NCBI GenBank assembly: GCA_965213545.1
Contig: CBDBZL010000002.1
Location: 1,860,001 to 1,924,000 of the forward strand
Direction of reading: 5' to 3'
Origin: CBDBZL01 sp965213545
Lineage (GTDB): Bacteria; Pseudomonadota; Alphaproteobacteria; Sphingomonadales; Sphingomonadaceae
DNA length: 64,000 nt
This document shows positions 1-9,280 of the stretch, piece by piece; within the stretch, counting starts at the first letter, position 1, and the number at the start of each line of letters is the position of its first letter. The notes under the pieces are model-generated. The model made no database searches and was not told where the DNA came from. It was given only the letters and a program-made list of their open reading frames with translations. The position numbers were made by a program, and so were the translations under genes.

Positions 1-81
1 CGCGGTCATGCCGGGCAGTGCGTTGGGCGCGCCCGCCTGAAGGAGCGCGAGGGCGCTGGCGACAAGGGATGCAGTGATCAT
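1..81 (-). CDS. N-terminal fragment of an exported protein
   Basis: Only the first 27 codons are in the window; the gene runs off the left edge. It starts at ATG (81 to 79 on the minus strand), with a purine-rich GAGAGGA stretch about ten bases upstream. The translation, MITASLVASALALLQAGAP and onward, looks like a hydrophobic signal peptide, so the product is probably exported. It is divergent from the lipoprotein/TonB-receptor pair, sharing a 244-base intergenic region that holds a Pho-box-like element. The identity of the mature protein cannot be determined here. Confidence 0.6.
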   Translation of the reverse strand, partial: MITASLVASALALLQAGAPNALPGMTA

Positions 82-147
82 TTTCAGGGTCCTCTCCAAT
101 CTTTTCGAGGTCCCTGATGCCTCAAACGACCGTCAATTGCAATCAAA

Positions 148-173
148 CTGTCATATTGTCATCAATGTGTAAC
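148..173. promoter_or_regulatory. Pho-box-like direct repeats in a divergent intergenic region
   Basis: CTGTCAT (148-154), TTGTCAT (156-162) and GTGTAAC (167-173) lie on the plus strand. The last two half-sites start 11 bases apart, which is the spacing of PhoB half-sites (consensus CTGTCAT). A further lone CTGTCAC is at 246-252. The element sits between the divergent exported protein and the lipoprotein/TonB-receptor pair. PhoB control is an inference from motif similarity only. Confidence 0.4.
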
Positions 174-325
174 AGATTGCAGTCGGATCGGTGCCGTGTG
201 GTTCTGTCGCCGCGTCCTGACGGCAAAATTCAAAGTGCAAACAAACTGTCACCTCCAGCCCCTAGCCGGTGATTCGCGAGATCAATTTCAAACGCATTCC
301 TACTTCGGTCTTGAGGGGACTCACC

Positions 326-1909
326 GTGACACACACTACTCGTTCGCTTGTCCTGGGCTGCAGTGTCCTGGCGCTGGCCGCCTGCGGTCCCGAGGAAATC
401 AGCTCCCCCGGGGGCGGCAATATCGCGATCAACGTCGACAATTCGGTGACCAACCCCGCGCCGGTACCCACGCCCACCCCGCCTCCGGGACCCGTCCTGG
501 TGACGCCTGCTGCGGGCTGTCCCACCATCACCACCACCCCGGGTCTGACCGATGGCGGCACCATCACCGGACCGACCGGCACGTACCGCGTGTGCCAGAT
601 GCCCGCCACCTTCTCGACCTCGAGCACGCTGCCTTATGTGCCCGGCCTGCTTTACGCGATGGACGGTCAGGTGAATATCGGTTCCGACCAGGGTGCGGCG
701 TCCACCAACAATGCGGTGACGCTGACCATCGAGCCGGGCGCCATCATCTATGCCAGCGGGCAGGACTATCTGAACGTCAACCGCGGCAACCGGCTGAACG
801 CTGTCGGCACGCAGGCACGTCCGATCATCTTCACCAGCCGCGATAATGTGCTGGGTCTCAACAACGAGAACTCGTCAGGCCAATGGGGCGGGGTCATCAT
901 GAACGGCCGCGCCCCGGTGACCGACTGCCGCGGTGCGGGAGCCACCCCCGGCACGGTGAACTGCGAGCGCCAGGTCGAAGGCACGATCACTCCGCCGCTC
1001 TATGGTGGCGCCACCCCGACCGACAACTCGGGCACCTTGCGCTATGTCCAGATCCGCTATTCGGGCTTCGTGCTGGCCAATGGCGACGAGCTGCAGTCGC
1101 TGACCACCGGCGGCACCGGTTCGGGCACCACCTTCGAATATATTCAGAGCTTCAACAGCTCTGATGACGGCGTCGAGTTCTTCGGTGGTCTGGTGAACGT
1201 GCGCTATCTGGCAGTCATCGGTGCCGAGGACGATTCGATCGATACCGACACCGGCGTGAAGGCCAACTTGCAATATGTCATCGCCATCCAGCGCCAGGGC
1301 ATCGGCAACTCGATCATCGAGGCCGACAGCACCAACGCGCTGATCGGCGACATTCCGCGGCAGAACACCCGCATCGCCAACGCCACCTTCGTCCACAACA
1401 ACGCGGCCGGCGAGCCGGTGATCAGGTTGCGCGGCGGCACCGACTATGCGCTGATCAATACGCTGATCGTCAGCCGGGCGGACTTCGGCTGCATCAGGAT
1501 CGATGATGCGGCCACCATCCAGACGGCCGATCCGGCACAGGACGAGGTCGGCCCGCCGATCTTCCGTTCGGTGGCACTCGACTGCGCGACAGATTATCTG
1601 AACGGCAGCGGCAGCGGTGCTACCGCGGCCCAGGCCGAGCAGATTTTCACCTCGGGCGCCAACAACAACGCCAACTACACCAACACTCTGGTGAACGGTT
1701 ATATCAATGGGGCCACCGAGACTGCCGTGACTCCGGCCGATCCGACCACGCTTTCGACCTTCTTCCAGACTCCCACAGGCGGAAACTACGTGGGCGCTGT
1801 GCGCAACGCGGCGAATGACTGGACACAGGGCTGGACCTGCAATTCGGGCACGGTGAGCTTCGGGATGGGCAATACCGGCGCCTGCACCTCGCTTCCGGTT
1901 TACAACTGA
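326..1909 (+). CDS. Secreted lipoprotein with beta-helix-like repeats, partner of a TonB receptor
   Basis: The probable start is GTG at 326, preceded by GAGGGGA at a good distance; an upstream in-frame ATG at 269 would put extra residues before the signal peptide. The N-terminus is a lipoprotein signal peptide with the lipobox LAAC, the lipidated cysteine being about residue 20. A proline-rich linker follows. The remaining roughly 450 residues, rich in G, N, T and S, contain segments such as LTIEPGAIIYAS and ARPIIFTSRD that resemble right-handed parallel beta-helix proteins. It is 95 bases upstream of a large TonB-dependent receptor and likely cotranscribed. It may be a surface ligand-binding partner of that receptor; the ligand is unknown. 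Confidence 0.75.
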   Translation: MTHTTRSLVLGCSVLALAACGPEEISSPGGGNIAINVDNSVTNPAPVPTPTPPPGPVLVTPAAGCPTITTTPGLTDGGTITGPTGTYRVCQMPATFSTSSTLPYVPGLLYAMDGQVNIGSDQGAASTNNAVTLTIEPGAIIYASGQDYLNVNRGNRLNAVGTQARPIIFTSRDNVLGLNNENSSGQWGGVIMNGRAPVTDCRGAGATPGTVNCERQVEGTITPPLYGGATPTDNSGTLRYVQIRYSGFVLANGDELQSLTTGGTGSGTTFEYIQSFNSSDDGVEFFGGLVNVRYLAVIGAEDDSIDTDTGVKANLQYVIAIQRQGIGNSIIEADSTNALIGDIPRQNTRIANATFVHNNAAGEPVIRLRGGTDYALINTLIVSRADFGCIRIDDAATIQTADPAQDEVGPPIFRSVALDCATDYLNGSGSGATAAQAEQIFTSGANNNANYTNTLVNGYINGATETAVTPADPTTLSTFFQTPTGGNYVGAVRNAANDWTQGWTCNSGTVSFGMGNTGACTSLPVYN

Positions 1910-2004
1910 TCCGGCAACCGGGGGCGTGGCCGCTCGGTCCGTCCCCGGTTTCTGGCTCCGAAGATCAGTGAATTCGGGGTTTCCGCAAATTGAGGGGTAA
2001 TGCG

Positions 2005-4842
2005 ATGTCCACCTGCAAGCGGTTTGCGGGACTGCTCTGCCTGACCACTGCACTCACCATTCCGGGCGCACTATATGCCCAGGGGACGACGGGTCAGACA
2101 GGTGCCGGCACAACGACGATCCCTCCCACCGAGGCGGAGGTGGATGCGGGCATCGACCAGCTCGACACTATCGAGGGGGTGGCGGATGCGCAGCCCGGCA
2201 ACGCTCAGATCGACGACGCCGAGGCTGAAGACCCCGAAATCTCCATCCCCGGCGGCAATACCATTATCGTCACCGGCAGGCGCAGCCGCGACCCGACCCG
2301 CAATTCCGCGCAGGTCATCAGCGTCCTGTCGACCGAGCAGATCGCTCGTACCGGCGAAGGCGACATTGCCGGAGCGCTCGGGCGTGTCACCGGCCTGTCG
2401 GTGGTCGGCAACGGCCTGGTCTATGTCCGCGGGCTTGGCGACCGCTACTCGCTCGCGCTGCTGAACGGCCTGCCGCTCCCCAGCCCGCAGCCACTGTCGC
2501 GCGTGGTCCCGCTCGACATTTTCCCGACCAGCATCATCGCCTCCAGCCTGGTGCAAAAGACCTATTCAGCCAATTTTCCCGGCGAATTCGGTGGCGGCGT
2601 GATCAATCTCACAACCCGCGCGGTGCCCGATGAAAGCTTCCTCACCATCGGTGGTGGCATCAGCGGCGATACCGAAACCTCGTTCCAGCCCGGTCTGGCT
2701 TATTTCGGCTCGGACAGCGATTGGACCGGATTCGACGACGGATCGCGCGATCTGCCCGGCGCGCTGACCAGCTTCATCAACAGCGGCGAGCGGCTCGACG
2801 ATCTGCCCCAGGCGGCCAACGAAGAAGTCGGCAAGAGCCTGATCCGCCCAAATTTCGTCACCATCCAGCGGATAGGTGACCTGCCGGCGAACTTCTCGGC
2901 TTCGATCAGCGGCGGCACCTCTTTCGATGTCGGCGGGGACGCCCGGCTGGGGGTGATCGGCACCGCCTCGATCGGCAATCGCTGGCGCAACCGCGCGATC
3001 ACCCGGCAGACGGGCTTCTTCGGGCAGGACGAAAGCCTGACGCTGACCAGCGACGCGGATGATTTCGTCACCGATAATCGCATTACCGTGAACGGCCTGT
3101 TTGGCTTGGGTCTGGAAGTGGCCGATCACCGCTTCCGCTGGACCAACCTGTTCATCCGCGACACGCAGAAGCAGACCAGCCTGGAGGCGAACAACATCCT
3201 TGTCTCCTCGACCTTCTCCGATGCCGACGAACTCAACCAAGACACCGCCTGGTTCGAGCGCCAGCTGATCGATACGCAACTGGTCGCCGAACTCGACTTC
3301 GGCAGGCTGGGAGTGGATCTGCGCGGCGGCTATGCGCGCACCGACCGCGAGGCGCCTTACGAATATTCCTTCTCCTATGTGCGCACGAATATCGACACCG
3401 ATCCGTTCGGCGATGAGTTCATCAATGTGCTTGACGGGGTGCGCGGCGGCGCGCGGGTGGTGTTCTCCGACCTCAACGAGGAGTTGTGGTTCGGCAGCGC
3501 GGACGTGTCCTACGAGATCCTGCCGACGCTGATCGGCACCGTGGGCTATGCCTATTCGGACACTGATCGCTATTCGGAACGGCGCGAGTTCCAGTTCTTC
3601 TCGAACGGGCTGGCCAACTCTGCGCTGCAGGGCATCGGCCTGTTGCAGCCGCGCTTCCTGCTGCAACCCACGGTATTCGACTACCGCGCGGCGGCGCAGG
3701 AGAGCAATGCGGCCAATCCCAATAGCCCGCCGCTTCCGGTATTCACGATCACCACGCGCGAACTGACGCAGGCCACGCCCGCTTTCGAGGCGGCGCTGCG
3801 GGTTCATGCAGGCTATGCGCAGGTGGATTACGAACCGATCGACGATCTGACGATCAACCTCGGCGTGCGCTACGAGGATGGTGTTCAGACCGTCTCACCA
3901 GTGGATGTGTTCAACACGCCCGTGGTCCAAGTGGCAACCACGCGGATTGAAAACGACTATTTCCTTCCCACCGGAACGCTGACCTATCGTGCCACACCCG
4001 ATCTGCAATTGCGAGTGAGCGGCTCGCGCACGATCGCCCGGCCACAGTTCCGCGAATTGATCTTCCAGCCTTTCACCGACCCCGAGACCACGCGCAGCTT
4101 CATCGGCAATCCCGCGCTGCGCGACAGCGAGCTTCTGAATGCCGAAGCGCGGGCGGAATATTACCTGCCCAACGCCAGCCGGATCTCGCTCGCGGCGTTC
4201 TACAAGGATATCGAGAACCCGATCGAGCCCTATTCGCAGTTCACCGACAACGACCAGACCATCCTGTTTGCCAATGCGCCCTCGGCGCAGCTTTATGGCG
4301 GCGAACTGGAGCTGACCTATAATTACGACCTATTCGATGTAGGGGGCTGGTTCGAGACCAAGCAATTGGTCGCCATCGCCAACTATACCTATACCCAGTC
4401 CGAACTTTCGGTGAGTGAGGACGACACCACGTCGACTTTCGATGGCAGCCGGGCGGTCGAGCAGCCGGCTTCGGTGTTCTTCATCGACGGCCGGCCGCTG
4501 ACCGGGCAGTCGGATCACCTGCTCAATCTTCAGCTGAGCCTGGAGGATACCGAGGTGCTGCAGCAATTCACGCTGCTGCTTTCCTATGCGAGCGAGCGGG
4601 TGACCAGCCGCGCCGGTCTGGCCACGCAGCCCGACGTCGTGGCCGATCCGGGTATCCGTTTCGATGTGGTCGCGCGCCAGGGCTTTCGTGTGGGGGGTAC
4701 GCAGGCCGAGCTGAAATTGGAGGCGCGCAACATCTTCGGGCAGGACTATGACGAGTTCCAGGAGCTAAATGGCGAGCGGATCGACATCAATTCCTATGAT
4801 ATCGGACAAAGCTTCGCCGCTTCGCTCTCGCTGACTTTCTGA
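2005..4842 (+). CDS. TonB-dependent outer-membrane receptor
   Basis: A 945-residue outer-membrane receptor. The start chosen is ATG 2005, with GAGGGG 7 bases upstream and a signal peptide ending near ALYAQ. An acidic N-terminal extension (about residues 30-85) precedes a TonB-box-like segment (NTIIVTGRR), a plug domain (NSAQVISVLST through YVRGLGDRYS) and a long beta-barrel ending in a terminal phenylalanine (SLTF), as in outer-membrane barrels. The length is at the upper end for the family. It lies behind the lipoprotein gene and is probably in one operon with it. The Pho-box-like element upstream suggests, without proof, a phosphate-related substrate. Confidence 0.92.
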   Translation: MSTCKRFAGLLCLTTALTIPGALYAQGTTGQTGAGTTTIPPTEAEVDAGIDQLDTIEGVADAQPGNAQIDDAEAEDPEISIPGGNTIIVTGRRSRDPTRNSAQVISVLSTEQIARTGEGDIAGALGRVTGLSVVGNGLVYVRGLGDRYSLALLNGLPLPSPQPLSRVVPLDIFPTSIIASSLVQKTYSANFPGEFGGGVINLTTRAVPDESFLTIGGGISGDTETSFQPGLAYFGSDSDWTGFDDGSRDLPGALTSFINSGERLDDLPQAANEEVGKSLIRPNFVTIQRIGDLPANFSASISGGTSFDVGGDARLGVIGTASIGNRWRNRAITRQTGFFGQDESLTLTSDADDFVTDNRITVNGLFGLGLEVADHRFRWTNLFIRDTQKQTSLEANNILVSSTFSDADELNQDTAWFERQLIDTQLVAELDFGRLGVDLRGGYARTDREAPYEYSFSYVRTNIDTDPFGDEFINVLDGVRGGARVVFSDLNEELWFGSADVSYEILPTLIGTVGYAYSDTDRYSERREFQFFSNGLANSALQGIGLLQPRFLLQPTVFDYRAAAQESNAANPNSPPLPVFTITTRELTQATPAFEAALRVHAGYAQVDYEPIDDLTINLGVRYEDGVQTVSPVDVFNTPVVQVATTRIENDYFLPTGTLTYRATPDLQLRVSGSRTIARPQFRELIFQPFTDPETTRSFIGNPALRDSELLNAEARAEYYLPNASRISLAAFYKDIENPIEPYSQFTDNDQTILFANAPSAQLYGGELELTYNYDLFDVGGWFETKQLVAIANYTYTQSELSVSEDDTTSTFDGSRAVEQPASVFFIDGRPLTGQSDHLLNLQLSLEDTEVLQQFTLLLSYASERVTSRAGLATQPDVVADPGIRFDVVARQGFRVGGTQAELKLEARNIFGQDYDEFQELNGERIDINSYDIGQSFAASLSLTF

Positions 4843-4921
4843 CGCTTGGTCGAAGGTATTGACAAGGGCCAAGCGCAGGGGGTGCGGGCGGTCTGTAGCT
4901 TAACGACCGGCGCGTTGGTCC

Positions 4922-5599
4922 TCAAGGCAAGTCGAGTACGTAGCCCTTTCCATGAACAGTGCGCAGCAGGTTGCCGCCGCCCGCATCGCGCAGACCGGCG
5001 CGAAGGCGCTTGATCCACACATCCACCGTCCGCAGATATTCGGGATTGCCCGCCTTGCCCAGCGCTTCGACGAGTTCCTGCCGGGTCAGCACCCGGTTAG
5101 GGTTCTCGACCATGAAGCGCAGCACGCGAAATTCATTCGGACGAAGCGCCACCAGCCGGCCCTGCCAGCGCACCTGCTCACCCGCGACGTTGATCGACAG
5201 CTCGCCCCATTCGATGGTCCGGCACGCCTCGAGCATCGTCACACCGCCCTCGTGAAGCGCGAGCACCCTGTCCAGCATGGCCCGGCGGTCGAGCGGACCC
5301 AGCGCGTAATCATCCGCGCCGGCCTTCAGCGCACGGCGCCGGTCATCAGGATCATCGCCCTCCAGCACCATGGTGACATGCGCTTCGCGCAGCCTTGCGT
5401 CAGTGCGCACTCGGCGAACCATCTCGAGCCCGGAAAGATCGTCCATCACCCATTCGATGAACGCCCAGACGGGCCCTTCGACAAGATGCGCCGGTCCATG
5501 CGAAGCGAGATGGCCGAACCGGAACACCGCGTCGCTGGTGACGAAGTCGTCGAAACGCGCGGCACCGCGGTCGGTGGTTAGGATGCTGACCCGATGCAT
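4922..5599 (-). CDS. OmpR/PhoB-family regulator with a degenerate receiver domain
   Basis: About 225 residues. The C-terminal part (about 125-225) is a winged-helix DNA-binding domain of the OmpR/PhoB type (RPNEFRVLRFMVE, VDVWIKRLRAGL, TVHGKGYVL). The N-terminal receiver is clearly homologous to response regulators but lacks the key residues: the phosphoacceptor aspartate aligns with Glu49 (IEWVMDDLSG), the conserved lysine aligns with Gly101 (DDYALGPLD), and the conserved Thr/Ser is also absent. It therefore probably acts without phosphorylation. ATG 5599 is preferred over the longer start at 5620 because GCGAGG precedes it. It converges on the TonB receptor and no histidine kinase gene is adjacent. 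Confidence 0.85.
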   Translation of the reverse strand: MHRVSILTTDRGAARFDDFVTSDAVFRFGHLASHGPAHLVEGPVWAFIEWVMDDLSGLEMVRRVRTDARLREAHVTMVLEGDDPDDRRRALKAGADDYALGPLDRRAMLDRVLALHEGGVTMLEACRTIEWGELSINVAGEQVRWQGRLVALRPNEFRVLRFMVENPNRVLTRQELVEALGKAGNPEYLRTVDVWIKRLRAGLRDAGGGNLLRTVHGKGYVLDLP

Positions 5600-5889
5600 C
5601 GCGCCTCGCTTGTGTCGCAAGCTTTCCTGCCGGGCGGATGTGACTGGACCATGACGCGGCTGTTCCTATTCGGGACCAAGCAGCGTTCAGCTTTTGCGTA
5701 TGCGGTCACCGCACTTATCCCGCGTATTCGAAGGTTTTCCTTCATCTTTTGCGGCTATAACGGTGGTGCAAGAACGCACCTTCGCTTATCGCCAGCCGGC
5801 TTGCGAACGTGTGGTGACAAACCCTTGACGGATTGTTCGTGCAGCAAGTGTCAGGTGAAGCGGGACGACAGAATGAGGGTGTCCGAGCT

Positions 5890-7023
5890 GTGAATGATCG
5901 CCTGATGCAACCGACGCCGAGCGATCCTGGTCAGGCCGATGTCCCTCTCATTGTCGATATTGATGGAACGCTGATCCGCTCCGACTTGCTGGTCGAATCA
6001 GGGTTGCGCTTTCTTGCTGACAGGCCGTTTTCCGCCTGGCGCCTCCCGCTTTGGCTCAAGGAGGGCAAGGCCCGGTTGAAAGCCGAGCTCGCGAGGCTTG
6101 CGCCGCCCGACATCACGCATGTCCCGCTCAATGAGGGGGTGGTCGCGGCAATGGCGGCAGCGAAGGATGCGGGGCGGCGCGTCCATCTTGCATCCGCCGC
6201 CGACCGATCGCTGGTCGAGCGGCTTGCCGAGCGCGTCGGTGCCGACCGCGAGATTTTTGCATCGGATGGCCACACCAACCTTCTTGGCCGTCGCAAAGCC
6301 GCCGCGCTCGTCGACAGGTTCGGGGAGGGCGGGTTCGACTATATCGGCAATGAACACGCTGATTATCCCGTCTGGGAAAAGGCGCGCCGGGCGATCTGCG
6401 CCTGTTCTTCGGCGCGCTTTGCCGAGGAAGTCGCGCAGCGTTTCCCCGGGGCCGGTCATGTCGCGACCCGCGCCGAGAGCAAGCGCGACTACGTAAGGCT
6501 GTTGCGCCCCGAGCTTTGGCTGCTCAACCTGCTCATCGCCCTGCCCCTGATCCTGGCCGAACAAGCCGATGCGGGCGTGCTGGGCGAACTTGTCTTGGCC
6601 ATTATCGCTTTCTGCCTGCTCGGTTCGGCAACCGCGCTGGTCGATGCAATCGCCGGTCTGGATGGCCATCGCCGCAACCCGGGCACTCGTTTCCGGTCGC
6701 TGGCTCAGGGTTCGGTGCTGCTGATCCGCCTCGTCCCGCTGATTGCCGGACTTGCTCTGGCTGGGTTGATCGCCGCGACTATCGTCTCGCTGCCCTTCCT
6801 TCTGACCGCGCCTGTCTTCCTGACGCTGGGGATCGCCACTGCGCTGGGGCTCAAACGCCTGCCGCTGATCGGTCCGATAACCATCGCCGCTCTTGTCGCC
6901 ATTCGGCCGCTGGCAGGCGCCATAGTCCTGGAGACTGCGCTGCCGCCCTTGCTGCTGGCAGTGCTGGCAGCAGTGGCGCTCGTGATCGCCTATGCAACGC
7001 GGCGGGGAGACCAATCTGGTTAG
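5890..7023 (+). CDS. HAD phosphatase fused to a UbiA-like membrane domain
   Basis: About 377 residues. Residues 1-195 form a haloacid-dehalogenase domain: motif I DIDGTLI with the nucleophile Asp near residue 23, then ASAADRS and YIGNEHADYPVW. The C-terminal half has about eight hydrophobic segments and aligns with UbiA prenyltransferases at LDGHRRNPGTR...LAQG. The family motif NDxxDxxxD is replaced by DAIAGLDGH, so the magnesium-binding aspartates are mostly lost and prenyl transfer is doubtful. HAD-UbiA fusions are known and often act on polyprenyl-phosphate substrates. GTG 5890 was chosen; ATG 5905 is possible. It is transcribed away from the regulator at 5599 and nothing overlaps it. Confidence 0.75.
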   Translation: MNDRLMQPTPSDPGQADVPLIVDIDGTLIRSDLLVESGLRFLADRPFSAWRLPLWLKEGKARLKAELARLAPPDITHVPLNEGVVAAMAAAKDAGRRVHLASAADRSLVERLAERVGADREIFASDGHTNLLGRRKAAALVDRFGEGGFDYIGNEHADYPVWEKARRAICACSSARFAEEVAQRFPGAGHVATRAESKRDYVRLLRPELWLLNLLIALPLILAEQADAGVLGELVLAIIAFCLLGSATALVDAIAGLDGHRRNPGTRFRSLAQGSVLLIRLVPLIAGLALAGLIAATIVSLPFLLTAPVFLTLGIATALGLKRLPLIGPITIAALVAIRPLAGAIVLETALPPLLLAVLAAVALVIAYATRRGDQSG

Positions 7024-7198
7024 GGCTGCGCCGCTTCTTATCAGGCTGGACCCGAAGGAAGGCTTTGCTGCTTGATCGAAGATACAGGCCTGCAAAAGGG
7101 GTCGAAGCCTAGAATTCGTGTTCAGGAAGCAGGCGCTATTCCTGTCCGCACATCAGCCACGAAAACCTCCTATCGGCCTACGACTTTCAGGGAAAACC

Positions 7199-9280
7199 TC
7201 AGTCCGTTCTTATCACGCGGAAACCGAGGTTGAACCGGCGGTCGGTGCCCTCCAACCGGAGCCTGAAGGCAGGGCGCGACGTTCGCTCGTTGCCCGTCCA
7301 GGTATGGCCCTTGAGCAGCCGGAATTCGCAATCCGCCTCGCGCCGGGGTTCCTGCGACGTTGGGCGTCCTTCGTGGGTCGGAGTAAAGCAGTCCGCGGTC
7401 CACTCGTTCACATTGCCGATCATGTCGTACAGCCCGAAGGGGTTGGGCGAAAAGCTGGCGACCGGTGCGAGGCCGGCAAACCCGTCATCGCAGGCTGCTC
7501 CGCGCCAACCATATTCCGAGCGCAAGGGCTCGAGCTGCTCCCATCCATAGGCGCGCTCAGTCGACCGATCCCCGGGATTGGCGAACAGGCACAGGTCGCT
7601 CATGCTGTCGTTCCAATAGGTGGTGCCGGGGCGGTTTGCTCGCGCCGCATATTCCCACTCCGCCTCGCTGGACAGACGATACGAGCGGCCGGTGGTTTGG
7701 CTCAACCATTGCGCATAAGCCTCGCCGTCCAAGGCATTGACGCAGGTCACCGGGTAATGCGCGCCGCTCGGCACACCCGGCTGCTGCCAGCTGGCCTGGG
7801 AATCGAACTCCCACTGATTGCCGAGGAATTTCCAGCAGCCAGGCCCCGGCTCATATCCTGTGTCCGCGACAAATCTAGCGAATTGCAGGTTGGTGACCTC
7901 GGTCCTGGAGATTGCAAACGGCTTCGCGATCGACACCTGCGTAATAGGCCGTTCGCGTTCGGCATAAATTGCAGGAACATTGTAGCGAACCGCCTCCGCC
8001 TGGTCCGATCCGAGGCGAACGGTCCCGGCGGATAACGGGACCATCTGCGGACAAGCGAGACAATCGCTCTCAAGCGAAGCACGGACCTGCGCATCGAGCG
8101 CTTCGATCACACGATTGGGCAGAAACGCATCGTCCCAGTCGTACACTTCGGGACCGGTGCGCACGATGACCAGATCGCGCGAGGGCACGATATAGACGCG
8201 TTGTCCGCCAAACCCGTCGAAGAAGAAGACATCGGGCGCGCGGTAGGACTCGCTATGGGTGGCCGGGTAAACGCCTTCCGGGCGATAATCGCGCTTCTCG
8301 TGATATGGCGAGCCGCGCCAGATCAGCTGGCCGTAATTGGGGTTGACGCTGCTCGCATCCAAAGCCGCGACGACCTGATCAGCAGAAACGATCTCTTCAC
8401 CATCAAGCGAACCCTTCTCCAGCAGAAGATAGCCCAGCCGCAGCCAGTCGCGGGCGGTCGCGATCAGGCAGCAATAGCCATGCGCAATGCCATCCTCGCG
8501 ATCGAGCCACAAATAGCCGGGATCGTCGGCAATTTGCGTCCAAAGGCGCTCGGACAGATAGTCCTCGTATGCCTGGCCGGTTGCCGCTTCGAGCACCGCA
8601 ACCAGCAGCTGCGGGTTGACGTTGTTATATTGGAACACCTCGCCGGGCGCACGAACTTGAGGGGAACTGCGCGCAACGGCGTCGATATCGCTGGAATTGT
8701 ACAGGCGGTTGCCGAACGCCTCCAGCCCGGTCTCGCCGACCGGTCGCATCTGCAGGCCCGATGTCATGGTGAGCAGATGGCGAAGGGTGATTTGCCCGTG
8801 TGGCTGGGCTATCCATTCGCCGAGATAATTCGATACCGGATCATCGAGCGACGCAATGGCACCGTCGTCTAGCGCAATTCCCACCATGATCGCGACCACC
8901 GATTTGTGCATCGATTGCGATTGGGTAAGCGTATCGCGGTCGGCGCCCGGGCCGTAGCGCTCGAGCTGCAATTTGCCACCCTGCCAGATCAGCAGCGCGG
9001 TTGAGTCCTTCGCATCACTATAGGCAATCGCTTCGGCGAAATCTCCAGCCGAGCGCTCGGCCTCCACCAGTTCCACCGGATCGGGGGACGGCGTAAGAAG
9101 CGCCTTCGGCTCGAACCAGTCGACCGCCAGAACGAGGTTGTCGCGCGGAAGAGTCGCGGTTCGTTCGACCAACCTGGCATCGTCTTGCGCCAAGGTCTGA
9201 GCCCGCGCCGTTCCGCCCGGGGCCATGCATACGAGGATTACCGCCATCCACGTGGCGACGGTAATACGTGCCCATGTCAC
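7199..9280 (-). CDS. Exported serine beta-lactamase-like hydrolase fused to a formylglycine-enzyme-like domain
   Basis: A 693-residue protein with a signal peptide ending near GTARA. Residues about 75-400 are a class C beta-lactamase/esterase-type serine hydrolase: SxxK is Ser123-Met-His-Lys126, YxN is Tyr218-Asn-Asn220, and FDGFGG is in the position of the third motif. Residues about 425-690 are a SUMF1/FGE-sulfatase-type domain (FAISRTEVTNLQFARFV, SSEAEWEYAARA, GLYDMIGNVNEWTADCF). The FGE copper-binding cysteine pair near the C-terminus is not seen (LKGHTWTGNERT), so sulfatase maturation is unlikely. The GTG start at 9280 overlaps the stop of the DUF1838 gene by four bases, indicating translational coupling. 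Confidence 0.8.
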   Translation of the reverse strand: MTWARITVATWMAVILVCMAPGGTARAQTLAQDDARLVERTATLPRDNLVLAVDWFEPKALLTPSPDPVELVEAERSAGDFAEAIAYSDAKDSTALLIWQGGKLQLERYGPGADRDTLTQSQSMHKSVVAIMVGIALDDGAIASLDDPVSNYLGEWIAQPHGQITLRHLLTMTSGLQMRPVGETGLEAFGNRLYNSSDIDAVARSSPQVRAPGEVFQYNNVNPQLLVAVLEAATGQAYEDYLSERLWTQIADDPGYLWLDREDGIAHGYCCLIATARDWLRLGYLLLEKGSLDGEEIVSADQVVAALDASSVNPNYGQLIWRGSPYHEKRDYRPEGVYPATHSESYRAPDVFFFDGFGGQRVYIVPSRDLVIVRTGPEVYDWDDAFLPNRVIEALDAQVRASLESDCLACPQMVPLSAGTVRLGSDQAEAVRYNVPAIYAERERPITQVSIAKPFAISRTEVTNLQFARFVADTGYEPGPGCWKFLGNQWEFDSQASWQQPGVPSGAHYPVTCVNALDGEAYAQWLSQTTGRSYRLSSEAEWEYAARANRPGTTYWNDSMSDLCLFANPGDRSTERAYGWEQLEPLRSEYGWRGAACDDGFAGLAPVASFSPNPFGLYDMIGNVNEWTADCFTPTHEGRPTSQEPRREADCEFRLLKGHTWTGNERTSRPAFRLRLEGTDRRFNLGFRVIRTD

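Noticed and set aside
875..2053. Long minus-strand open frame opposite the lipoprotein gene
   Set aside because: It is antisense to a gene with a lipobox and family features; its own translation is low-complexity and Arg/Gly/Ala-rich, as expected from GC-rich antisense frames.
2566..3807. Long minus-strand frame opposite the TonB receptor
   Set aside because: Antisense shadow of a clear receptor; no start signal or recognisable domain.
5998..7095. Minus-strand frame opposite the HAD-UbiA gene
   Set aside because: No protein-family features and biased composition; the plus strand has intact HAD motifs.
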